From NCBI GenBank assembly GCA_003560455.1, contig PWIL01000061.1, forward strand, positions 1 through 21,488: a DNA stretch of 21,488 nt. The letters are read 5' to 3'. How positions within the stretch are numbered: the first letter of the stretch is position 1; every line of letters starts with the position of its first letter. The position numbers and the translations under genes were made by a program. This document shows positions 1 through 7,579 of the stretch, in pieces. Origin of the DNA: Mollicutes bacterium. GTDB lineage: Bacteria > Bacillota_I > Bacilli_A > RF39 > UBA660. Below the pieces are notes generated by a model that had not been told where the DNA came from, ran no database searches, and was given only the letters and a program-made list of their open reading frames with translations.

Positions 1-359
1 AAAATGGCATAAGCGCCAATAAAAAACAAATCACCAATCGCCACATCTTTTTTAGCAATGGCCAATGTAATAATATAAATAAAGGCAATGGCAAAAACAG
101 TAACAACTACAAAAATGATTTGTTGAAAAATCATATCAATCCATTGTAAAGTTATTTCTTGGTTAATCAACAATTGATTACCAATTCGCCCAATAATACT
201 AGTTATAACTGCAATTATCATTACCACTAAAACCATTAGCAAGTTGGCTTCCGCAGTTCTTTTTTCTTCTAGTTCATCATTAATTACCCGAATTGGATGC
301 CATAAAATTTCTATTAGCATTGCCAAATAATTATTAACTATATTTCTATTTTTTTTCAT
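1..359 (-). CDS. Multi-pass membrane protein, partial (3' end outside window)
   Basis: An open frame runs from the ATG at 357-359 to the window edge, giving 119 residues beginning MKKNRNIVNNYLAML. It overlaps the last 14 bases of ileS in another frame, and GGTG lies a few bases upstream of the ATG, so translation is probably coupled to ileS. After a short amphipathic N-terminus containing LWHPIRVINDELEEK there are two clear hydrophobic segments, around residues 40-57 and 79-100, and the start of a third at the edge. The pattern of a short cytoplasmic head with an HP motif followed by several membrane spans resembles Yip1-type bacterial membrane proteins, but I cannot confirm the family from this fragment. 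It is not LspA, a common neighbour of ileS. The reading frame is well supported; the function is unknown. Confidence 0.7.
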   Translation of the reverse strand, partial: MKKNRNIVNNYLAMLIEILWHPIRVINDELEEKRTAEANLLMVLVVMIIAVITSIIGRIGNQLLINQEITLQWIDMIFQQIIFVVVTVFAIAFIYIITLAIAKKDVAIGDLFFIGAYAI

Positions 360-3084
360 TTAAATCACCAATAACTGCATGACATCGTTGACAAATATCT
401 CCTTTCATTTCATTTTCCATATAATAAGCCCAACATCTTGCACATCTTATCCCTGGCATTTTTTCAACCTTTACCTCACAAAATTGATATTTTTTTAATG
501 GTTTATCGACAAGTTCAAGTTGCGATACAATTAATATTTGTGATAAATCATCTTTTAATTCTTCAATGATTGCTTGATATTTTTCTGGAACATTCAAACT
601 AACTTTCGCTTCCAAACTTTTGCCAATTACTTTTTCATTTCTTGCTTCTTCAATTGCCTTATAAATATCATCTTTAATGTCAAAAAATAATTTAAATTTC
701 TCTAAAACCTCTTTTTTATTATGATAATTTTTTAATTTAGGCATTTCGGTTAAATGAACACTTTTTTCTTTTTCACCAGGCAATAACTGATAGACTTCTT
801 CACTAGTATATGGAGTTATAACTGCCATTAGGGTCACAATTTCTTTTAGAGCAGTATATATAACCGTTTGGACACTTTTTCTTCGATGATTATCAGCTTT
901 TTCAATATACAAAATATCTTTAGTAAAATCAAGATAAAAATTCGATAAAGTAAAAGTAATAAAATTATTAACTAAGCGATACACTTCTTGAAAATTATTT
1001 TTTTCATAAGCCGCTAAACTTTTTTTCATTAATTCATCTAACTGACATAAAATATATTGATCAACAATTTTTAATTCTTGATAATCAACTGTTTCATTTA
1101 ATTTAAAATCAAATAAATTACCAAGCATAAAGCGATATGTATTTCTTAGTTTGCGATAATTTTCTTTTATTTGTTCAATCATCTCGGGACTGATGCGCAT
1201 GTCTTCACGAAAATCAACACTGGCGACCCAAAGTCTTAAAATATCTGCCCCATTTTGATTCATTACTTTAATTGGATCAACCACATTGCCAAGTGATTTA
1301 CTCATTTTTAAACCTTTACCATCTAACACAAAACCATGTGATAAGATTGCCTTATAAGGTGCTTGTTCATGAACAGCCACACCAGTAATTAAAGATGAGT
1401 TAAACCAGCCCCGATATTGGTCAGAGCCCTCTAAATATAAATCAGCTGGATATGGTAAATCTCTTGCTAACAAAACGCCAGTATGTGATGACCCTGAATC
1501 AAACCAAACATCCATAATATAAGTTTCTTTAGTGAATTTTTGATTAGGACTTTTGGGATTTTGATAATTGGGCGGCAATAGATCTTTAGCCTCTTTTTCA
1601 AACCAAATATTACTACCATGTTTGGCAAATAGTTTAGCCACATGCATCATAACATCATAATCTAAAATTGGAGAATTATCTTCATTATAGAAAATTGGGA
1701 TTGGCACACCCCAAACTCGTTGCCTTGAAATACACCAGTCCTCACGTTCTTTAATCATATTATGCATTCTTAATTTACCCCAAGTTGGATCCCAGTTAAT
1801 TGTGTTCTCTATTTCATGCAATAATTCATCTTTTATTTTATCAATACTACAAAACCACTGATCTGTCGCCCGAAAAATAATCGGTTTTTTAGTCCGCCAA
1901 TCATGCGGATATGAGTGATTTATTTTTTCAACATGTAATAATTGATTAATTTCATTTAATTTATTAACAATTGCTTCATTTGCTTCTTCGTAAAAAAGAC
2001 CCGAAAATTCACCTGATTCACTTGTTAAATAACCAGCATCATCAACTCCTTCAACCATTCCTAATTGATATTTTTGGCCTATTAAAAAATCATCCGCCCC
2101 ATAGCCCGGTGCTGTATGAACTAAACCAGTTCCAGATTCTAAAGTTACAAAATCACCAATGATAACTGGCAATACTTTATCCATAAAACAATGTTGATAA
2201 GTAATGCCGGCTAATTCTTCGCCATTAAATTCGGTTTCTACTTCATAATCATTAAAATTAAACTTTTCAATTAAAGTTTCTTTTAAATTACTAGCAATTA
2301 AATATTTTTTTTCATTTGCTTTTATTAAACTATATTTAAAATTTGGTCCAACGGTAATTGCTAAGTTACCCGGTAAAGTCCAAGGTGTAGTTGTCCAAAT
2401 TACTAAATTATCACCTTTGGTTAATTTATCTTTACCATCGACCACTGAAAAACTAACAAAAATAGAATAATCTTTTTTGTCCTTATATTCAATTTCTGCT
2501 TCCGCTAATGCCGATTCACTACTGGGTGACCAATAAACTGGTTTTTTTCCTTTAAAAATTAAACCTTTTTTAGCCATTGCCGCAAATACTTCAATTTGCT
2601 TTGCTTCAAATTCTTTGGCCATAGTTACATAAGCATTTTCCCAATCACCAATAATATTTAATCTTTTAAATTGTTCAGTTTGATTTTTTATTTGTTGATT
2701 AGCAAAATCAGCACATTTTTGCCGAAATGCACTAATTGATATTTGCTTACGATCTACCCCTTGATTGGTAACAGCTGTTTCAATCGGTAAGCCATGAACA
2801 TCATAACCTGGAATATAAATCACCTGATGATTGGTTAACATTTTATAACGATTAATAAAGTCTTTTAAAACTTTATTAACAGCATGGCCGATATGAATAT
2901 CACCATTCGCATATGGCGGTCCATCATGCAAAATATAAAGTTGGTTTTTTTCTTTTCTTTTTTTAATTTCTGCATACAATTGCATTTCTTCCCATTTTTC
3001 TTGCATTAATTTTTCATTTTCTGGTAAATTCCCCCGCATTTTAAATTCTGTTTGGGGCATTAAGAGTGTGTCTTTGTATTCCAT
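346..3084 (-). CDS. ileS: Isoleucyl-tRNA synthetase (IleRS)
   Basis: This cytoplasmic class I aminoacyl-tRNA synthetase of 912 aa charges tRNA-Ile with isoleucine. The N-terminus MEYKDTLLMPQTEFKMRGNL is typical of bacterial IleRS. The HIGH signature is at residues 64-67 in the PPYANGDIHIGHA context, the CP1 editing region follows (WTTTPWTLPGN, then GTGLVHTAPGYG), and KMSKS is near residue 595 (GLKMSKSLGN). The C-terminus carries a zinc-finger with Cys881, 884, 898 and 901. Length and domain order are those of the ordinary bacterial IleRS, and no key residue is missing. The start is fixed by GAAAGGATG just upstream. An isoleucine T-box leader precedes the gene, so expression should rise when uncharged tRNA-Ile accumulates. 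A membrane-protein gene overlaps its stop codon. Confidence 0.98.
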   Translation of the reverse strand: MEYKDTLLMPQTEFKMRGNLPENEKLMQEKWEEMQLYAEIKKRKEKNQLYILHDGPPYANGDIHIGHAVNKVLKDFINRYKMLTNHQVIYIPGYDVHGLPIETAVTNQGVDRKQISISAFRQKCADFANQQIKNQTEQFKRLNIIGDWENAYVTMAKEFEAKQIEVFAAMAKKGLIFKGKKPVYWSPSSESALAEAEIEYKDKKDYSIFVSFSVVDGKDKLTKGDNLVIWTTTPWTLPGNLAITVGPNFKYSLIKANEKKYLIASNLKETLIEKFNFNDYEVETEFNGEELAGITYQHCFMDKVLPVIIGDFVTLESGTGLVHTAPGYGADDFLIGQKYQLGMVEGVDDAGYLTSESGEFSGLFYEEANEAIVNKLNEINQLLHVEKINHSYPHDWRTKKPIIFRATDQWFCSIDKIKDELLHEIENTINWDPTWGKLRMHNMIKEREDWCISRQRVWGVPIPIFYNEDNSPILDYDVMMHVAKLFAKHGSNIWFEKEAKDLLPPNYQNPKSPNQKFTKETYIMDVWFDSGSSHTGVLLARDLPYPADLYLEGSDQYRGWFNSSLITGVAVHEQAPYKAILSHGFVLDGKGLKMSKSLGNVVDPIKVMNQNGADILRLWVASVDFREDMRISPEMIEQIKENYRKLRNTYRFMLGNLFDFKLNETVDYQELKIVDQYILCQLDELMKKSLAAYEKNNFQEVYRLVNNFITFTLSNFYLDFTKDILYIEKADNHRRKSVQTVIYTALKEIVTLMAVITPYTSEEVYQLLPGEKEKSVHLTEMPKLKNYHNKKEVLEKFKLFFDIKDDIYKAIEEARNEKVIGKSLEAKVSLNVPEKYQAIIEELKDDLSQILIVSQLELVDKPLKKYQFCEVKVEKMPGIRCARCWAYYMENEMKGDICQRCHAVIGDLNEKK

Positions 3085-3102
3085 ATTTTCATCCTTTCAT
3101 TT

Positions 3103-3132
3103 AAAAAATCATCCTTAGCTAAGGACGATTTT
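3103..3132 (-). terminator. T-box-controlled terminator before ileS
   Basis: Read on the minus strand, the arm ATCGTCCTTA, a two-base turn and the arm TAAGGATGAT form a stem of ten or more pairs (one G-U), followed by a run of six U. It begins just after the T-box core, so it is the alternative to the antiterminator bound by uncharged tRNA-Ile. Confidence 0.9.
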
Positions 3133-3313
3133 ATCGCGGTACCACCTTAATTTATAGTATTATACTATAATCTCGAAACTATAACGCGTTACCGTTTTTA
3201 TCTTATCGATAAAAAGCATCAAGAGTGATCTATATATTAATTGTTTACTAATTTTCACCTACCATTAGCTCTCTTTAAAACGCCTTAATATACCGTCTCC
3301 ATCATTTGCTATA
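3103..3313 (-). promoter_or_regulatory. Isoleucine T-box riboswitch (full-size Stem I)
   Basis: The leader of ileS has all T-box elements in order. The base of Stem I (AGCA with UGCU) encloses a kink-turn-like GA/GA motif. The mid-helix is TATATTAA (3285-3292) with TTAATATA (3233-3240), and the apical hairpin is CTAAT/ATTAG around the loop GGTAGGTGAAA (3253-3263). The likely specifier AUC (Ile) is at 3227-3229, just 3' of the mid-helix. The T-box core AAGGTGGTACCGCG is at 3135-3148. The variable base after UGG is U, which matches the A73 discriminator of tRNA-Ile, an independent check on the specificity. A terminator follows. Stem I begins at the divIVA stop codon, and I see no convincing promoter between them, so it may be read through from divIVA. 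Confidence 0.93.
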
Positions 3314-3788
3314 ATTCTATTTTCTCAATATCATCTATTATTTCCATTTGTGACTGGACTATATCTTTTAACCGATTTTTAAATATTTTAATATTCCGTT
3401 TTAAACTATCAGCATCACGATCAATTCTCTCAGCTCGTAAAAGCGACTCATTAACAATCCGCCTGGCATTATTTTTTGCTTCATTAATTATAATTTCACT
3501 TTCACGAACAGCCGAACTTTTCATTTCTTCTGATGTTTTTTGCGCCATTAAGATTGCTTGATTTAAAGTGCTTTCCATTCTAGCATAGTCAGCTACTTTT
3601 TTTTCAAGATCTTGTTTTTCTTTTTCTAATTGCGAAACTTTGGCTTGTTCTTGTTCTAAATCAGCAATTTTTTGGTCTTTTTCTTTTATTTCATTTAAAA
3701 TTTCTTCAACCTGACCAATTACTTTATCTAAAAACGCATTTACTTCTTCTGGGTCATAGCCCCGCAACGTCCGGTTAAACTTCTCCAT
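3309..3788 (-). CDS. divIVA: DivIVA-domain cell-division/polarity protein
   Basis: The 159-aa coiled-coil protein is expected to sit at the inner face of curved membranes at septa or poles and to organise division or growth. The N-terminal signature RTLRGYDPEEVNAFLDKVI (residues 6-24) is the DivIVA hallmark. Long heptad-rich helices follow (about 25-75 and 75-150), including MESTLNQAILMAQKTSEE, matching the family's second coiled coil. The start is well fixed: a TGA lies in frame just upstream, and GAGGTGA stands at SD distance. As a result the usual extra N-terminal stretch (LTPxDI-type motif) is absent, and the position of the membrane-inserting Phe before RGYD is Leu8. It follows sepF, another division gene, as in many Firmicutes. 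It has its own promoter and leads into the ileS T-box. Confidence 0.92.
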   Translation of the reverse strand: MEKFNRTLRGYDPEEVNAFLDKVIGQVEEILNEIKEKDQKIADLEQEQAKVSQLEKEKQDLEKKVADYARMESTLNQAILMAQKTSEEMKSSAVRESEIIINEAKNNARRIVNESLLRAERIDRDADSLKRNIKIFKNRLKDIVQSQMEIIDDIEKIEL

Positions 3789-3811
3789 ATGTCACCTCAT
3801 AGATTTTTTTT

Positions 3812-3840
3812 ATTTTATCATATATTTTTTTACTTGACAA
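3812..3840 (-). promoter_or_regulatory. Sigma-A-type promoter of divIVA
   Basis: Minus-strand TTGTCA (3835-3840), a 17-base spacer and TAAAAT (3812-3817) stand just after the sepF stop codon and about 20 bases before the divIVA ribosome binding site. Both hexamers are one base off consensus. Confidence 0.75.
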
Positions 3841-4254
3841 TTACCATTCAACATCTAAATCTTTATTATCATGAATGTCCTTGCCCTCATCTTCATCCGT
3901 TATCTTTCCTTGAATATTAACATTATTTGGGGTGCAGAGGAAAATTCCACCCCCAATTTTTTGTATATTCCCGTTTAACGCATAAATTGTCCCACTTAAA
4001 AAATCAATTATCCGTTTTGCTTGATCGGAGGTTACTCTTTTTAAATTAACAACAACAGTGCTGCGTTGCCTTAAACTATCAGCGATTGCTTGAACTTCCG
4101 AAAATGCTTTTGGTTCAATTAAAATCATCTTGCCGCCACTACATTCTTCTAACATTTCTTCTGTTGATGTCGTATAAAATTCATCAGCAACATTATCGCC
4201 AGAACCCATTACATCTGGATCATCACCATTTAATATATTTTTTAAAAAACCCAT
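3841..4254 (-). CDS. sepF: SepF, Z-ring membrane-linking division protein
   Basis: SepF tethers and aligns FtsZ filaments at the membrane during division. With the chosen start it has 137 aa. MGFLKNILNG forms a short amphipathic membrane-binding helix, a variable acidic linker follows, and then the SepF core appears: KMILIEPKAFSEVQAIADSL, then VVVNLKRVTSDQAKRIIDFL, SGTIYALNGNIQKIGGGIFL and a CTPNNV ending. This order matches the beta-alpha SepF fold. A longer frame exists up to 4299, but the ATG at 4252-4254 has GGGAGGGG six bases upstream and yields the canonical N-terminal helix. The C-terminus is extended by an acidic tail ending DVEW. It lies between the terminator of the upstream gene and the divIVA promoter. 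A weak possible promoter (TTTCTT, 17 bases, TAAAAT) lies upstream. Confidence 0.92.
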   Translation of the reverse strand: MGFLKNILNGDDPDVMGSGDNVADEFYTTSTEEMLEECSGGKMILIEPKAFSEVQAIADSLRQRSTVVVNLKRVTSDQAKRIIDFLSGTIYALNGNIQKIGGGIFLCTPNNVNIQGKITDEDEGKDIHDNKDLDVEW

Positions 4255-4325
4255 TTTTTTCCCCTCCCAATAATAATATCTACAATTTAATTTTAACATA
4301 ATTTTTTAAAAAAAGAAACTATTTT

Positions 4326-4349
4326 AAAAAAAAAGACCAATTGGTCTTT
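4326..4349 (-). terminator. Rho-independent terminator after the 273-aa membrane protein gene
   Basis: The perfect inverted repeat AAAGACCAA/TTGGTCTTT followed by a run of nine U on the minus strand overlaps the stop codon of the upstream gene (4348-4350). It separates that gene from sepF. Confidence 0.88.
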
Positions 4350-5169
4350 ATTCACAATCAGCTCTTCTATAACTTCTTTCTATCGTTGAAACGACCTCAA
4401 AAATTTCCAACTTCGAAAAATCTTTTTCTTGATAATCTATTCCAAAACGAACAATGGCTGGTTCATCTTTAAAATCTTGCCATTTTTCACTATCACATAA
4501 AGAAATTACTTGTTCATCAAAATAAATATTGTTATCAATTAACCTAGTTCCAGAAAATGCAAATTTATCATCAATTGAAAAAAAACTATTCTCTACTACA
4601 TAAAAACTATCATCTTTAATTTGATGATAAACAAATAATTCTTCACCATCTTGATTATAAATTACTAAATTAGCAGATTTTAAATCTCCATCAAAATAAT
4701 AAATAAAAATATTTTCATCAAAACGACCAATAGCATCAAGATAATTATCAACCTTTATTTCTTGACCATTAATAGAAATTTGATCAAAACCTGTATTATT
4801 CACTTGCCGATTAACTACTATATCACCAAATCCACCAATTAAAAATTCCAGTGTTAATAATTTTTGATCATTTCTTGTCTTTCCAATCCCGCTTAAAACT
4901 CTTGATCTTCCCTCAGGCATCGTAAATATTATTTTATCATCCAAAACTTCAACATACTCGTATTCTTCAGCGCTTTTTATATCTACTTGTTCTTCATTTT
5001 GTTTTTTTTCAATTTCTTCCTTTTTTTTATTGTTTTGTGGTTCCAGTAAATATTCTCGCGCTAAAAGAGTCCCTACTATAATAATAACTAGCATTATTAT
5101 TAAAGCAAAAACCGGACCACTTGAAAAACTTGCCAGTTTTTCTTTTTCAATAGTTGGTTTCTTAGCCAT
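4348..5169 (-). CDS. Membrane-anchored extracytoplasmic protein of unknown function
   Basis: The 273-aa protein has a short Lys-rich N-terminus, one hydrophobic segment (about residues 18-37, GPVFALIIMLVIIIVGTLLA) and no cleavage motif after it. A charged Lys/Glu-rich stretch follows (about 44-68), then about 200 residues of predicted beta-rich sequence. This is the layout of an N-terminally anchored protein with its domain outside the membrane. I do not recognise the domain. Possible motifs are MPEGRSRVLSGIGKTR and GGFGDIVVNRQVNNTG; two cysteines near the C-terminus (CDSEKW and the final RADCE) could form a disulfide. It is a single-gene unit with its own promoter and terminator, between glyS and sepF. 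The position next to division genes may be coincidental. Confidence 0.88.
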   Translation of the reverse strand: MAKKPTIEKEKLASFSSGPVFALIIMLVIIIVGTLLAREYLLEPQNNKKKEEIEKKQNEEQVDIKSAEEYEYVEVLDDKIIFTMPEGRSRVLSGIGKTRNDQKLLTLEFLIGGFGDIVVNRQVNNTGFDQISINGQEIKVDNYLDAIGRFDENIFIYYFDGDLKSANLVIYNQDGEELFVYHQIKDDSFYVVENSFFSIDDKFAFSGTRLIDNNIYFDEQVISLCDSEKWQDFKDEPAIVRFGIDYQEKDFSKLEIFEVVSTIERSYRRADCE

Positions 5170-5193
5170 TCAATCACCCCTTAATATAAATAC

Positions 5194-5222
5194 ATCATAC
5201 CAATATTTTATTTATTTTGCAA
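5194..5222 (-). promoter_or_regulatory. Sigma-A-type promoter of the 273-aa membrane protein gene
   Basis: Minus-strand TTGCAA (5217-5222), a 17-base spacer and TATGAT (5194-5199) lie just downstream of the glyS stop. The ATG follows about 25 bases later with AAGGGGTGA as its ribosome binding site. Confidence 0.75.
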
Positions 5223-5225
5223 CTT

Positions 5226-6587
5226 TTAATATTGAATTTTCTTTTTTAGATAATTTTCAATCTCTGTAATTTTAATTGTTTCTTGCTCCATTGTATCACG
5301 ATGACGAATAGTAACAGTTTCATTATTTAAAGTTTCATCATCAACAGTAATTGCAAATGGTGTTCCAACTGCATCCGCCCGACGATATCTTTTACCAATA
5401 TTACCAGTTTCATCATAAGCAACCATAAATCCTTTACTTAAGTTTTGATATATTGCTTGGGCTTTTTCGCGATGATTTTTTTTGACAAGGGGTAAAATAA
5501 TAGCTTTATATGGTGCAAGCGCAGGATGAATTTTTAACACTAACCTTGTTTCTTTTTCTAATTTTTCTTCTTTAAGAGCATCGCAAAGAAACGCTAAAAA
5601 CATTCGATCAGCACCTAAACTTGGTTCAATTACATACGGAATATATTTTTGATTTGTTTCTGGATCAAAATATTCCATACTTTGTTTAGAATATTCTTGA
5701 TGCCTTTTTAAATCATAATCAGTTCGAGAAGCAATCCCCCATAACTCTGAAAAACCAAAGGGGTATTTAAAGTCAATATCAGTTGTTGCATCACTATAAT
5801 GACTTAATTCTTCGGGACTGTGGTCACGCATTTGGATATTTTCTTTTTTCATTCCTAAACTAATTAACCAATTAAAACAAAAGTCTTTCCAATATTTAAA
5901 CCATTCTTTTTCAGTTCCCGGTTGACAAAAAAATTCTAATTCCATTTGTTCAAATTCACGGGTGCGAAAGATAAAATTTCCCGGTGTTATTTCATTTCGA
6001 AAACTTTTGCCAATTTGGCCAATCCCAAACGGTATTTTTAAGCGCATACTTCGTTGAACATTTAAAAAATTAACAAATATTCCTTGTGCTGTTTCAGGTC
6101 TTAAGAATATTTCATTGCTTTTTTCTTCAGTCACCCCTTGAAAAGTTTTAAACATTAAATTAAATTGTCTAATATCAGTAAAACTACTTTTTTGACAATT
6201 AGGACATTTAATTTGATTTTTTTGGATAAATTCCATCATTTCTTCATTTGACCAACCATCAACTTCTTCTTCATAGTTTTCAGTAATTAAATGATCCGCC
6301 CGGTGTCTTGTTTTACAATCCCGGCAGTCAGTTAACGGATCACTAAAACCACTTAAATGACCACTTGCTTCCCAAGTCGTTGGGTTCATCAAAATTGCTG
6401 CATCCATACCGACATTATAAGGGTTTTCTTGAATAAATTTTTGCCACCACGCTTTTTTGATGTTATTTTTTAATTCTACTCCTAATGGTCCATAATCCCA
6501 AGTATTCGCAAGACCTCCATAAATTTCACTTCCCTGAAAAACAAAGCCGTATTGTTTTGCATAATTTACTATTTTTTCAAATTCCAT
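5226..6587 (-). CDS. glyS: Glycyl-tRNA synthetase, single-chain (alpha2) type
   Basis: This class II synthetase charges tRNA-Gly in the cytoplasm. It is the one-subunit kind related to archaeal/eukaryotic GlyRS, not the glyQ/glyS two-subunit kind. With the chosen start it has 453 aa. The N-terminal catalytic core begins FEKIVNYAKQYGF and has WEASGHLSGFSDPLTDCRDC with cysteine pairs at 88/91 and 128/131. Motif 2 (FRNEITPGNFIFRTREFEQ) is near 197-214 and motif 3 (EPSLGADR) at 321-328. The C-terminal anticodon-binding domain contains YDETGNIGKRYRRADAVGTP. A frame upstream to 6611 exists, but the ATG at 6585-6587 has AAGGAGG at ideal spacing, inside the last codons of the preceding TIM-barrel gene, and lies one base after that gene's stop. 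It therefore belongs to the glycine T-box operon. Confidence 0.97.
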   Translation of the reverse strand: MEFEKIVNYAKQYGFVFQGSEIYGGLANTWDYGPLGVELKNNIKKAWWQKFIQENPYNVGMDAAILMNPTTWEASGHLSGFSDPLTDCRDCKTRHRADHLITENYEEEVDGWSNEEMMEFIQKNQIKCPNCQKSSFTDIRQFNLMFKTFQGVTEEKSNEIFLRPETAQGIFVNFLNVQRSMRLKIPFGIGQIGKSFRNEITPGNFIFRTREFEQMELEFFCQPGTEKEWFKYWKDFCFNWLISLGMKKENIQMRDHSPEELSHYSDATTDIDFKYPFGFSELWGIASRTDYDLKRHQEYSKQSMEYFDPETNQKYIPYVIEPSLGADRMFLAFLCDALKEEKLEKETRLVLKIHPALAPYKAIILPLVKKNHREKAQAIYQNLSKGFMVAYDETGNIGKRYRRADAVGTPFAITVDDETLNNETVTIRHRDTMEQETIKITEIENYLKKKIQY

Positions 6588-6588
6588 C

Positions 6589-7431
6589 TTAATCCTCCTT
6601 ATTTTTTTCAATAAAATTATTTAATTTTTGAATGTTATCTAAATATACATCAATATTTTCTGGTAAGCGTTCTAAACCATATTCTAAACTATAAATTCCT
6701 TTATAGTTATTTTGAATTAAATATTTTAACTCAGCACTTTGTAATTTTAAATCAGTTAACGGAATGTGCTCATTATATTCCCCATTTTGTTGATATGCAT
6801 TATGAACATGCGTAAATTTAATTCGATTGATTATTTTTGGTGGGACAAAAAGAGTTTCTTTATTTTCTAAATGGTTTAATCTTGTATGTCCTAAATCCCA
6901 ACAAACACCAAAGTTTTTAGCGGGAATATTATTTAAAAATAAAACAATTTCTGAAAAATCATTACCCAGGTGATTGCCCGCCGGATGGTTATTTGATAAG
7001 GTTTCAATTAAAATGTTAAATCTTAATTTTTTAGCAAAATCCGTTATTTCTTGAAAAAGATAAATCATTTCTTTTACATGAGCATATTTATTGTCTTGAT
7101 AATCTGGTATATGAAAAACAATGTTTATTTGATAACGATGTTGATTGGTATCTAATATTTTACGTAATTCTTTTAATTGTTTTTTGATATGTTTGATTGC
7201 TTCTTTTGTGTCTTTAGGAAATTCTTCATTATAATGCATTGTTATTTTTAGTTTATTTTTTTTAATTTGTTTTAATAAAATATTAGTTGGTTTATGTTTT
7301 AATAAAAATTCCGTATAAAGATCAATACTATATAAACCTTTTTTTTGGAATCTTTCTAAATATTGATTAAATTCTGTTTCACTTAAACGAAGAAAGTCTT
7401 TAGCTGGAAAACAAATTCCAATTTTAGCCAT
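6589..7431 (-). CDS. Xylose-isomerase-like TIM-barrel protein (sugar isomerase/epimerase superfamily)
   Basis: The 280-aa protein has the pattern of the xylose isomerase-like/AP endonuclease family 2 barrel. A metal site can be proposed from residues on successive strand ends: His66, His107 (IVFHIPD), Glu143 (ILIETLSN), Asp179 and His182 (CWDLGH), His208 (THVHN), His222 (EHIPL) and Glu250 (YSLEYG). Members act on sugars, sugar acids, inositols or abasic DNA; the substrate here cannot be read from sequence. It is the first gene behind the glycine T-box, with AAGGAGG at its start, and glyS begins one base after its stop. Its expression should therefore respond to glycine-tRNA charging. There is no signal peptide, so it is cytoplasmic. 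The exact activity is unknown. Confidence 0.88.
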   Translation of the reverse strand: MAKIGICFPAKDFLRLSETEFNQYLERFQKKGLYSIDLYTEFLLKHKPTNILLKQIKKNKLKITMHYNEEFPKDTKEAIKHIKKQLKELRKILDTNQHRYQINIVFHIPDYQDNKYAHVKEMIYLFQEITDFAKKLRFNILIETLSNNHPAGNHLGNDFSEIVLFLNNIPAKNFGVCWDLGHTRLNHLENKETLFVPPKIINRIKFTHVHNAYQQNGEYNEHIPLTDLKLQSAELKYLIQNNYKGIYSLEYGLERLPENIDVYLDNIQKLNNFIEKNKED

Positions 7432-7445
7432 TTTTACCTCCTTAT

Positions 7446-7510
7446 AAAAAAACTTCTAGAATAATGCAAGGACGAGTTTCCCCGCGGTTCCACCTTGCTT
7501 ATTCTAAAAG
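7446..7510 (-). terminator. T-box-controlled terminator before the TIM-barrel/glyS operon
   Basis: On the minus strand the arm at 7493-7510 (CTTTTAGAATAAGCAAGG) pairs with the arm at 7453-7471 (CCTTGC, one extra A, TTATTCTAGAAG), followed by seven U at 7446-7452. The 5' arm contains the start of the T-box core, so tRNA binding and terminator formation exclude each other. Confidence 0.85.
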
Positions 7511-7573
7511 AATCACTTTTTTTATATTGCTCAGAGTTGCCAACCTCTTCAACGCATTTATTAATTTTGTAAT
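7446..7573 (-). promoter_or_regulatory. Glycine T-box riboswitch with very short Stem I
   Basis: The core AAGGTGGAACCGCGG is at 7482-7496. The variable base after UGG is A, which pairs with the U73 discriminator of tRNA-Gly. In place of a normal Stem I there is only a small hairpin: UGC (7554-7556), a three-base bulge GUU, tandem GA (7549-7550), AGAG (7545-7548), the loop GUUGGCAA (7537-7544), CUCU (7533-7536), GA and GCA (7528-7530). This reads as a kink-turn topped by a four-pair stem, with the Gly codon GGC (7539-7541) in the terminal loop. A small Stem III (AAAAG/CTTTT) follows, then the antiterminator/terminator region. The predicted transcript start near 7573 leaves no room for a distal Stem I. 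It controls the TIM-barrel gene and glyS. Confidence 0.88.
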
Positions 7574-7579
7574 AATTGA

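Noticed and set aside
1..359. lspA (lipoprotein signal peptidase) downstream of ileS
   Set aside because: None of the LspA catalytic Asp motifs or its membrane-span pattern are visible in the 119 residues; only a generic membrane protein can be supported.
3301..3328. TTGAGA, 16 bases, AATGAT as a promoter for the ileS leader
   Set aside because: The proposed -10 lies inside the kink-turn of the T-box Stem I, so transcription from it would remove part of the riboswitch.
4255..4299. Upstream start of sepF
   Set aside because: The extra residues would be translated across the GGGAGGGG ribosome binding site; the inner ATG gives the normal membrane-binding helix.
6588..6611. Upstream start of glyS giving an MKKIRRIK extension
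   Set aside because: It lies inside the TIM-barrel gene without a good ribosome binding site, while the ATG at 6585-6587 has AAGGAGG at ideal spacing and gives the family-typical N-terminus.
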